64,000 bases of DNA from NCBI GenBank assembly GCA_020002185.1, contig CM034532.1:52409944-52473943 (forward strand), written 5' to 3'. This stretch comes from Paraescarpia echinospica. Its lineage: Eukaryota; Annelida; Polychaeta; Sabellida; Siboglinidae. Below, in pieces: positions 57,701 through 64,000 of the stretch (positions are counted from its first letter, which is position 1; each line of letters starts with the position of its first letter). The notes below the pieces were generated by a model, which was given only the letters and a program-made list of their open reading frames with translations, did no database searches and had not been told where the DNA came from. The translations under genes and the position numbers were made by a program.

Positions 57701-59056
57701 ACATGGTGGAGTGGACTCTCGTTATAACTTATAAGGAACATGTTTGATAAAATCAGTCAAATTAACTGTACACTCTGTTACACATGGTGGAGTGGACTCT
57801 CGTTATAACTTATAAGGAACATGTTTGATAAAATCAGTCAAATTATCTGTACACTCTGTTACACATGGTGGAGTGGACTCTCGTTATAACTTATAAGGAA
57901 CATGTTTGATAAAATCAGTCAAATTAGCTGTACACTCTGTTACACATGGTGGAGTGGACTCTCGTTATAACTTATAAGGAACATGTTTGATAAAATCAGT
58001 CAAATTATCTGTACACTCTGTTACACATGGTGGAGTGGACTCTCGTTATAACTTATAAGGAACATGTTTGATAAAATCAGTCAAATTAGCTGTACACTCT
58101 GTTACACATGGTGGAGTGGACTCTCGTTATAACTTATAAGGAACATGTTTGATAAAATCAGTCAAATTATCTGTACACTCTGTTACACATGGTGGAGTGG
58201 ACTCTCGTTATAACTTATAAGGAACATGTTTGATAAAATCAGTCAAATTAGCTGTACACTCTGTTACACATGGTGGAGTGGACTCTCGTTATAACTTATA
58301 AGGAACATGTTTGATAAAATCAGTCAAATTATCTGTACACTCTGTTACACATGGTGGAGTGGACTCTCGTTATAACTTATAAGGAACATGTTTGATAAAA
58401 TCAGTCAAATTATCTGTACACTCTGTTACACATGGTGGAGTGGACTCTCGTTATAACTTATAAGGAACATGTTTGATAAAATCAGTCAAATTAGCTGTAC
58501 ACTCTGTTACACATGGTGGAGTGGACTCTCGTTATAACTTATAAGGAACATGTTTGATAAAATCAGTCAAATTAGCTGTACACTCTGTTACACATGGTGG
58601 AGTGGACTCTCGTTATAACTTATAAGGAACATGTTTGATAAAATCAGTCAAATTATCTGTACACTCTGTTACACATGGTGGAGTGGACTCTCGTTATAAC
58701 TTATAAGGAACATGTTCAGTTTTGGGTCAAAATAACATCAACTGTAGGTTACTAAAAACATACATTTTTGGTGAAGTGTTATTTTATATATGTAAATTCA
58801 AATACCATCTTGTGATTCCTTATATCAGGATCCTGATAGCAAGAGGGCCATGTGGCTAATTGTTTCACTATGACAAGGAACCTACCTGCGCGTTCACTGT
58901 TCACTTTGTATTGGTAGTAGTTGTAGAACTCGCCACCGTAGAGGAACGAGAACTTGACATTGTCCTTCTGTTTCTGTTTTGTCATGCTCTCAAACTCCGG
59001 GCCATTGCGAGCAACAAAATTGGCTAGTTTGTCAATGATGTTCTTCAACTCCAAAT
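42572..59056 (-). CDS. CHERP: CHERP, U2 snRNP-associated splicing factor (first coding exon not found)
   Basis: Eighteen coding exons on the minus strand: 58,886-59,056; 56,466-56,665; 55,816-55,950; 52,940-53,077; 52,215-52,291; 51,838-51,912; 50,138-50,249; 49,635-49,685; 49,344-49,382; 48,620-48,782; 47,976-48,085; 47,407-47,596; 46,733-46,962; 46,306-46,439; 44,289-44,495; 43,692-43,880; 43,221-43,306; 42,572-42,759. All have GT..AG introns and consistent phases, ~830 codons; human CHERP is 916 residues. Order: SURP module, Gln-rich coil, CID-type region, proline-rich region, the conserved YFELPAGLMAPLVK block, SR region, G-patch. CHERP is nuclear, associates with U2 snRNP and works in pre-mRNA splicing. 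The N-terminal few codons lie on an exon I could not find. Two minisatellites have duplicated its splice sites. Confidence 0.95.
42735..43128. repeat. ~50-bp minisatellite copying the last-exon 3' splice site
   Basis: About eight units, each in minus orientation reading CATGTTGTTGTACAG then GCTGGGGTGGCAAGGGCCTG, i.e. the acceptor plus the first coding bases of the last exon. The unit nearest the gene is the functional exon start. Unit length is ~50 bp, with two shorter copies (near 42,860 and 43,010). Confidence 0.93.
43221..43306 (-). CDS. CHERP: CHERP exon, G-patch start
   Basis: TTGGCAG acceptor, ARLGSENRGHQLLMKMG, donor GTGAGT. Human has RLGEENKGHQMLVKMG here. Confidence 0.95.
43692..43880 (-). 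CDS. CHERP: CHERP exon, SR region
   Basis: A frame without any ATG: RSRSPPSDTDLPYQRSSRSR, then many RS/SQ dipeptides and SPPPPRRRSLSRERS. The phase fits both neighbours. The acceptor (GTGTAAAG) has a weak pyrimidine tract, so the 5' end could shift by six bases. Confidence 0.8.
44289..44495 (-). CDS. CHERP: CHERP exon, YEFFRAK block and SR start
   Basis: TGTGCAG acceptor, DGWEKLGLYEFFRAKQRAKR, then SRSHSRSRSRSTSRS, donor GTAAGG. Confidence 0.95.
44835..46179 (+). mobile_element. hAT-type element in a CHERP intron
   Basis: Ends are CAGACCTGGGGCC and its reverse complement. Both ends continue into dense arrays of TACTCG/CGAGTA motifs (about 44,850-44,990 and 46,030-46,170). TTGTGGC lies directly left of the element and four bases right of it, a probable target duplication. 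The interior keeps only a transposase C-terminus, so it is a deletion derivative. Confidence 0.8.
45704..45841 (+). pseudogene. hAT transposase C-terminal dimerisation fragment
   Basis: IPSILASPAPVERVFSIAEK, then CSLKYSTCEQLMFIRCKG and a stop: the hAT dimerisation signature (S/APVERVFS ... L..CEQLMFI). An upstream segment in another frame (VEVNEYLSQP, HSDPLQF) fits the preceding hAT region, indicating a frameshift. Confidence 0.8.
46306..46439 (-). CDS. CHERP: CHERP exon
   Basis: TTTCAG acceptor, LEDSEYKPLVPEDIRLPPPM then PPSERLLAAVEAFYSAPSHE, donor GTGGTG. Nearly identical to human. Confidence 0.96.
46733..46962 (-). CDS. CHERP: CHERP exon, proline-rich to YFELPAGL block
   Basis: TGCAG acceptor, GQASPIVQDYNHGQTGPSF, a Pro-rich stretch, then PTVPYFELPAGLMAPLVK, donor GTATGT. 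Confidence 0.96.
47407..47596 (-). CDS. CHERP: CHERP exon, proline-rich
   Basis: TTTCAG acceptor, SQPPLAIAPVDPTVPPRGMP, then repeated PPPGF motifs to PRQFDYAHG, donor GTGAGT. Shorter than the human Pro/Trp-rich region. Confidence 0.9.
47976..48085 (-). CDS. CHERP: CHERP exon, linker
   Basis: TTGTAG acceptor, VVTSDPSVVIPSAAVGVGAQ to VLPAASSE, donor GTTGGT (weak). Low similarity to human; supported by phase and position. Confidence 0.75.
48620..48782 (-). CDS. CHERP: CHERP exon
   Basis: TTTGCCAG acceptor, ASLITDHAALVTEITHDMNQ, then SLQKQHQDFVRHLTSQLALL, donor GTGGGT. Corresponds to the human coil after the CID. Confidence 0.93.
49344..49382 (-). CDS. CHERP: CHERP short exon
   Basis: TTTGCAG acceptor, 13 codons QMRDPSTSMSNYQ, donor GTCAGT. 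Confidence 0.88.
49635..49685 (-). CDS. CHERP: CHERP exon, end of CID-type region
   Basis: GTTTCAG acceptor, LLNLWEQNHYFDQSVIE, donor GTAAAT. Human: LLQLWEKNGYFDDSIIQ. Confidence 0.96.
50138..50249 (-). CDS. CHERP: CHERP exon, CID-type region
   Basis: TTGTAG acceptor, MRKNAEDLKSELQKVVVAAF then HLSVTEDKQQKLVK, donor GTAATA. Confidence 0.96.
50449..50772 (+). mobile_element. tRNA-derived SINE, full length
   Basis: Box A TAGCACAGTGGTAAGAGCTC and box B GGGTTCGAATC at tRNA spacing, then a ~180-bp body. The tail (AAAGCACTTTGAACAGTCCG, ACTATATAAAAAAGTTACC) recurs at 35,707-35,775. Lies in a CHERP intron in antisense to the gene. Confidence 0.88.
51838..51912 (-). CDS. CHERP: CHERP exon, CID-type region
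   Basis: GTTACAG acceptor, ITAKDATFETKLHLIYLIND VLHH, donor GTAGGT. The human LHLIYLINDVLHH is identical. Confidence 0.97.
52215..52291 (-). CDS. CHERP: CHERP exon, CID-type region
   Basis: TCTTCAG acceptor, NGKNWIFQHCTSPQHGEVIA KYLAK, donor GTATGT. Confidence 0.96.
52940..53077 (-). CDS. CHERP: CHERP exon, start of CID-type region
   Basis: GTTTCAG acceptor, IQIDEAISSSQEEKLRHLSE, then RPIIDSCTKDAIS, donor GTACGT. Human: QPIIDTCTKDAIS. Confidence 0.96.
53290..54187 (+). repeat. Dispersed repeat R2, copy 2, with ~200-bp internal tandem duplication
   Basis: ACATACCTCTAAGTAACTTA and TGTATTCTGATAGCATTTTA each occur twice ~200 bp apart. The block ends with CCATGGAAATGGGGGTCTGG, as in copy 1. It abuts the start of the 44-bp splice-donor array. 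Confidence 0.65.
54189..55859. repeat. 44-bp minisatellite copying a CHERP 5' splice site (37 donors)
   Basis: In minus orientation the unit is GTGAGTTCACAACTCAGTAC, then ACTGTCCTCGTACAG and CAACAACAG, 44 bp. Donor positions run from 54,228 to 55,811, 1,583 bp, i.e. 36 intervals of 44 bp minus one base (deleted near 55,297). That gives 37 copies of CAACAACAG|GTGAGTTC. The first in transcript order is the real end of the exon at 55,816. Variants are few. Confidence 0.97.
55816..55950 (-). CDS. CHERP: CHERP exon, Gln-rich, source of the donor array
   Basis: TTTCAG acceptor, VPLLTTAASQLQEQLQQQRK, then EQNLAAQYTVLIQQQQ, donor GTGAGT. 45 codons, phase 0. Its last ~30 bases and donor are the source of the 44-bp array immediately downstream. 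Confidence 0.95.
56466..56665 (-). CDS. CHERP: CHERP exon, Pro/Ala-rich linker
   Basis: TCTATAG acceptor, STGLPPMAQSQQWQSAPPPT, then repeated PQLAQ/PPAP motifs, ending TSLPPAQ, donor GTAATG. Confidence 0.93.
57492..58713. repeat. 81-bp minisatellite in a CHERP intron (~15 copies)
   Basis: Unit TGTTTGATAAAATCAGTCAA ... GTGGAGTGGACTCTCGTTAT ... AAGGAACA, 81 bp, about fifteen copies, nearly identical. Differences concentrate at one position (ATTATCTG, ATTAGCTG, ATTAACTG). Confidence 0.95.
58886..59056 (-). CDS. CHERP: CHERP exon, SURP module
   Basis: TTTTTTCAG acceptor, LELKNIIDKLANFVARNGPE, then KFSFLYGGEFYNYYQYK, donor GTAGGT. The human counterpart is LRNVIDKLAQFVARNGPEFE. The exon enters with two bases of a codon, so a preceding exon ending in one base is required; it was not found between 59,060 and 64,000. 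Confidence 0.96.
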
Positions 59057-59474
59057 CTGAAAAAAAATTTTTTTTATTTTATACAAAGTTTACATGTTGT
59101 GAGGTTGTCGTGTAAAATGTATATAAATAACACACTAGAGTACCTTAAAAACAAAAATAGACATACCTCATAAACTAATAATTGACTAAATGTAAAAGTT
59201 TACTGAGCATACAATGGGGACAAAAAACTATCAAACCCAAGTTTATCCCAGAACATCAGAGAAGGGCACTAGTACTACAATGCAATATCTGCATTGTCAA
59301 AAACATACAGCGATAAGAAATTATGTAAATGAAGGGTTTCAGGACAAAATGCGATATATCCATTTTCTTCATTTCTGAGAAAAAGTCACTTGTTCTTCAT
59401 CCTCTAAGTTTAAATAACAACTTGTAAATTAAGTTGATATATAATTAGAACTCTGAAACATTCATTGCACATTT

Positions 59475-59640
59475 AGGGACACTGATTTTCCGTTTCAAAA
59501 AGGCAAATTCCGTTTCAATTCTGTTTCAGAAAAAGGCAAATTCCATTTCAAACAACATATTTTCAGTTTCAGAAAAAAAACTAATTCTATTTAAAATGAA
59601 GCATTTTCCATTTAAAAATGGCATACTGCCTAAAGAAGCC
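59475..59640. repeat. Degenerate TTTC-rich repeat
   Basis: Imperfect repeats of TTCCGTTTCA and AAAGGCAAATTCC-like blocks. Confidence 0.5.
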
Positions 59641-59784
59641 CATTTCTGTTTAGAAAAGAAATATTATATTTAAAACTTAACTTTGAAAAATAATACATTC
59701 TGTGAATTATCTAAAATATCACAATGTTAGGATTACTGCGTCTAAATAATACTGTTTTATTGTGTGGTTAACTTTTCTAACAAC

Positions 59785-60330
59785 ATTTATTTGTGGAATA
59801 TTTGCAATACAGTAACAACCGTACATAATCAATTTAGATAATAAAATAATTCCTGTCACACAATAACATAAAATGACTGGTTATTTCCAACGCAGCAGTG
59901 CTTAATATATAAGATAACAAATGTAATTGTAAATATTACAAGAACAATTACAGGGGTAGAATTTAATTTTTTTCAGGGCAAGGCCTTTTTGGCCTTGGTA
60001 CCTGGCAAATTTGGGGGTCACCAAGGCCAGTGGGTAGGGCACCAAGGCCAACTTTTGTTTCGTGGGCAGGGCACCAAGGCCAATTTTTGTTTTCACCGAT
60101 GCTTTTTCGTTTTATTTATTTGTGCAATATTTGCAACACTGTAACAACCGTACATAATCAATTTAGATAAAATAATTCCTCACACAATAACATAAATGAC
60201 TGTTTTTTTCTAATGCTTAATAAAGTTAATAAATGTAAATTACATAAATAGTCATATTAACAGTTATGAATGTTTAAATCACTGATGCTGTTTCACTGAT
60301 AATTTTGTTCAACTATTATGACGCCATCCA
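59785..60330. repeat. Direct duplication A / A'
   Basis: TAACAACCGTACATAATCAA and neighbouring sequence at 59,810 recur at about 60,140, ~160-190 bp in all. A' continues to TTATGAATGTTTAAATCACT, while the same downstream part of A is found only at 61,200, beyond the inserted element. Confidence 0.7.
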
Positions 60331-61197
60331 ACGGAATTTTTGAGAACTGCGAAACGCGGACTATATAACTTTGAGCCAGTGTAACCTAGGCTGTTGTTAT
60401 TCCTTCAAGTTTTGTATTCGAAACCGGAATATGTACACTTATGTGTGTTCTAACGATGTGACAACTACATTTAATTAGCAACATGTCTTCAGTGTGCTGA
60501 TCAGACAGCCAGACAACGATCGCGAAACGGTTTACGTTAGCGCCTTCAGCTCGCATCCCTGTTTACGTCGGTTGACACGAGGTACCACGGTACATTTCGT
60601 AGCAATTTGCCTTGCACATTAAAAAAATCCTGTGTCATAAATCCACCAAAATAAATGAATACTGTTGCAGAGTAATCATGTTTGTTTCAAAATATCGCCA
60701 ATAAATTGAGTATCGTTTACGGTGTTTCCGACAAACGACAACACATGGTTTATGAAACGGCAAATTACAACGCATGATCTGTTATACTTGTTAGTATTAT
60801 AGACTCGTCGTGGTCGCCAGTGGTCGGCCGTACATAATATGTCAGTCGCCAAACAGAAAAAACAGTAGCATGTGCGATCAATTCAGTCGCAACTTAGAGG
60901 GCAGGGCGCAGTTAGTTCTTGGATATGTAGTGTTAAAAAATTTTTATGACTGTGAGTCGGCAATGACATCTCTTTCATCTTTGGATTTCTGTTCTTATGG
61001 AAGGATACACGGCAAGTGACAAATGCTGCCAAGTTCAGTTTAGTTGGTAGCAGGCGTGGGAAGGGCACTAGGGCATACAGGGAGGGCAACCACAGCTATT
61101 TATGGCCGTGGATACTGTCCAATTTATCGGGGCACCACGGCAAAGAACAAGGGCAACTATGGCAATTGCCGTAGTGCCGTGGGCCAAATTCGATCCC
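59949..61197. mobile_element. CAGGG-ended element, possible hAT
   Basis: Left end CAGGGGTAGAATTTAA and right end, reversed, CAGGGATCGAATTTGG. CAATTA directly borders both ends as a probable target duplication. Ends carry CAAGGCCA and GGGCA(A/C) motif clusters. No transposase recognised. Confidence 0.6.
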
Positions 61198-61262
61198 TGC
61201 AATTATGAATGTTCAAATCACTGATGCTGTTTCACAAATTATTTTTGTTCAACCATTTTAGC

Positions 61263-63254
61263 TAGCGCCGTATATACAGGGCCTCACCCAGAGACCAGTC
61301 CACAAATTCAAAAATTGCGTTTTTGGACAGGTTATAATTGATTGTGAACAGGTCCGTCGGACTGGTCCGCCGATATCACTTTTGGTACGGGCCAGCCTGT
61401 TCATGCCATTTTATGACTTCATTGAAACTGCCGTGAAGCCAGTTACAAAATCTAGACTGGTTTTGAAAATCGACCACCCTGATCACCTGGCTGCTGACAC
61501 ACACCAGAAACCAATTAAAGCCTGGACCTGCTAGGGTAATTGTCACCTAACAGCTAGCAGTGGTTACTTGAAAGGCAGCCAACACTTGCATTGACCAAAT
61601 AATCCTATGTGAGGTCAATGTCAGGACGAGGAGATACAATAAGCACTTGCCGATTACGACGCTATCTTGGAAAACGGACGGAATTCTGCGTAATCGACAT
61701 TTTGAATAAAATAGTTGAAAGAGTAGAATCACTAACACCGTAAACGATTCTGACTTCATTGGCGATATTCTGAAACAAACACGATTACTATGCAACGGTA
61801 TTCGTTTATTTTGGTGGATCTATGACGCAGGATTTTTAAAACGCTTCTTGCGTTTTGAAAACAAATGCTCTTTTGTGCACGTTGTTTCATAGGGATTTAT
61901 TGCGTTTTTGTATAAATTAGATAGTATCCTAGCTCATCATGTGTGTAAACAAACGTTTAGTCATGGTTTGGGCAAAATTTCAAAAATGGCGTTTATCACG
62001 TTTTGCCCTGAAATGCTTCAAATAATGCTTTATATATTTTCAAAATGAAAACAGTGTACAGTAAACAAATTACTTCCAAAATGTAATTTCAGGAAACAGT
62101 TAATTAATGGAAGAGTTTACGAGTTCATAAAGGTCAGCTATAGATCTATAAAGTGCATCACATGAAAAAAGAATAACTGTTGTTTCTGGTGTTGTTCTAC
62201 TATAAATACAAGCAGGATTTTTGACACTGATAGCCCACAATTTCCTGACTGTAAATAATGTCCATGTGGTGTACCACCAGCATATGGATTTCCTGAATCT
62301 ATGATTACGAAAAAAGGATTATAATTTAGGCTAATAAAATTAACAAAGGCCTGAAATAATCATTCTAAAACAGTTTTTTGAAGGTTGCAATGCAGTATAA
62401 ATATAATAAAGTTGCATGTTATATACATAACAGTTGATGTAAGAATTCCAACCATTAATTTAATACAATTTCCATGAATTGCACTGTTCTCTTAAAGTGT
62501 TTGTTATAGATTGGAAAAGCCAAACAATTATAGCTTTCTGTCATTTTGTTTTGACATTTCAACTCTTAGCTGGCATACACATAGCTGGTCAGCAGACAAG
62601 TGCTCAACTCTCTCAGTTTATATTATCTTTTGTGTCTGCATCAACATGCGCTGTTCATAGCTCATTTCAAATGTGTGGAGCAGCAATGCAGCAGCACGGT
62701 CGCAAACTGGAGCACACCAGAGTGCTACTTGGGCCTTAAAACGTACTAAGACACAATATTTTTATAGCGTAAGTATGCCTGGGATGATGTGGAATGATTT
62801 ATTTATTGCAGCAACGTGTATCAAATTTATGCAAAAGTAGTTATCAAAAAAACAAAATCGAGGTGGACCCGGATTATACACAAGTGCCCCTCAATTTTCT
62901 CAGATAAACACGTTGTTTTAGTATGTAGCTTTCTGGCACACGTGGCAGAAAAAAATACAGCATTCCAGTGACAGCATACAACACGTCCAGGTTAATCACT
63001 GCTTACAATCACAACAAGATATAACATTTTGATTGCCTGTCAAGTTAGCTCAAATGGGTATGATTCCAAAATTTGAAAGTTCGTCTTGAGCCTGATATCA
63101 GTAAGAAGAGTTAGTTGGCTCAATTCAAGGCAAACGTATTTGCCTAGCTGAAGAATCATATTATAGTCTCATATATACTATTATAGTCTTAGAGTTAGAT
63201 ATTAGATTGGAACCGATGCCACGATGCCTACATTAAATTAAAATGATAAATGGG
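61263..63254. other. No gene recognised
   Basis: I searched the minus strand for the missing first CHERP exon and found no convincing ATG plus donor. Open frames at 61,547-61,795 and 62,479-62,739 have no recognisable domain. Confidence 0.35.
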
Positions 63255-63335
63255 GAGTGCAGCTATATAGTGTAGTGGTTAGCACATCCGCCTGGCATGC
63301 CCGCACTCTGAGTTTGAAACCCGGACTGGGCCAGG
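63255..63335 (+). mobile_element. tRNA-like SINE head
   Basis: Box A TAGTGTAGTGGTTAGCAC and degenerate box B GAGTTTGAAACCCGG at tRNA spacing. It runs directly into a TACTCG-rich segment. Confidence 0.6.
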
Positions 63336-63545
63336 GTTGGGGCGAGTACCCAACTAAAGTACTCGAGTAATGAGTACGAGTACTGTGATATGTACGAGTA
63401 CAAGTAACAAGTACTTCATCCGAGAGAGTACTCGAGTAATGGGTACTTTTGAAGGTACTTGTACGATTACTTTTGAAAGTGCTGGTACGATTACTTTTGA
63501 AAGTACTCATATGGGTACTTTCGAAAGTACTCGAGCACATGTACT
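63336..63545. mobile_element. TACTCGAGTA-rich hAT-like terminal array
   Basis: CAGGGTTGGGGCGAGTACCC followed by many GTACTCGAGTAATG and ACTTTTGAAAGTACT motifs, similar in style to the ends of the hAT element at 44,835-46,179. The far end was not identified. Confidence 0.5.
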
Positions 63546-63729
63546 TAATATAATTGTTGTTAATTATATCTCCAACTGCTCCTCCTGCTGCGAAGTCACG
63601 CATTCTGCCAATTTTTTTAACACCAAAACAAATTTGGACTGGTAGAAATCTAGTCAATGGACTGACCTAAACCTGAGCATTCCACCTGGGTCCCCATTCC
63701 ACCTAACCCTATTTCATTCACTCATGCAG

Positions 63730-63874
63730 CTTTGAGCCTGTTGACAATGTGATTGTAAACAGCTATGCCTTTCAAGAGATGTGGCAGATCTTCAAAAGGA
63801 AGCCAGTTTCTGACTGTATGACTGGATTAAACAACACCAGCTGGTCAGGCCTACCCAGTGTGGACACTGTCTGA
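63730..63874 (+). CDS. Candidate terminal exon, unidentified
   Basis: CATGCAG acceptor-like sequence, then FEPVDNVIVNSYAFQEMWQI, FKRKPVSDCMTGLNNTSW, stop TGA. Protein-like composition, but no family recognised and no partner exon seen. Confidence 0.15.
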
Positions 63875-64000
63875 AGCCATTGTGGGTTTATTTGACATTC
63901 AAGTGCCAGTATAGGTCATTGATGTGATGGTCAGTCCTGTCTCCCAGTCTTGTTCAAGTGATCTGAACCAGTCAGTAAACAGTGTTCATGACAACCCAGA

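Noticed and set aside
60883..61089. First coding exon of CHERP
   Set aside because: The minus-strand frame does not resemble the CHERP N-terminus and lacks a donor in the required phase.

Overview
The window is animal nuclear DNA: AT-rich, with long introns with GT..AG boundaries, conserved multi-exon genes, and dense retrotransposon, DNA-transposon, tRNA-SINE and minisatellite content. The two recognisable genes are conserved across animals. The mix of gypsy, CR1-like, RTE-like, hAT and tRNA-derived SINE elements suggests a non-vertebrate animal, probably marine. I cannot place it more precisely.

Layout. 1-1,020: a possible small minus-strand gene (five-codon first exon and a terminal exon), unconfirmed. 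1,021-30,200: a repeat graveyard. It holds a MITE, an RTE-like LINE flanked by two blocks of one ~39-bp minisatellite and interrupted by a ~2.1-kb repeat (R1), another LINE, a ~2-kb array of a 33-bp unit, two groups of Ty3/gypsy elements, a ~3.5-kb element with ~196-bp inverted-repeat units, and a nearly intact LINE 3' half. 30,398-36,386 (+): a complete CZIB (C1orf123/UPF0587) gene in seven coding exons, with its start codon only ~210 bp after the LINE stop. 36,400-42,500: repeats, including an inverted second copy of R1 and a foldback next to a tRNA-like sequence. 42,572-59,056 (-): the splicing factor gene CHERP, 18 coding exons recovered by hand with matching splice phases (SURP, CID-type region, proline-rich region, SR region, G-patch). 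Its first coding exon was not found. 59,060-64,000: more hAT-like and SINE-like repeats.

Most notable observation: minisatellites in this window have captured splice sites. In CHERP a 44-bp tandem repeat has copied the end of one coding exon plus its 5' splice site into 37 near-identical donors, and a ~50-bp repeat has copied the 3' splice site and first bases of the last coding exon about eight times. In CZIB a 23-bp repeat resembling the 3' splice site runs up to exon 5. CHERP is itself a U2 snRNP-associated splicing factor, so a gene for splicing machinery carries decoy arrays of both splice-site types. Functional consequences are inference; the arrays and the exon matches are read directly.

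The mobile DNA shows recent rearrangement. A 336-bp gypsy tail occurs twice, nearly identical, once in gypsy context and once between two nearly identical 442-bp segments inside the inverted-repeat element. A gag-less gypsy still has both LTRs and a 5-bp target duplication. Another gypsy group reads integrase tail, LTR, primer-binding site, gag, i.e. permuted around one LTR.
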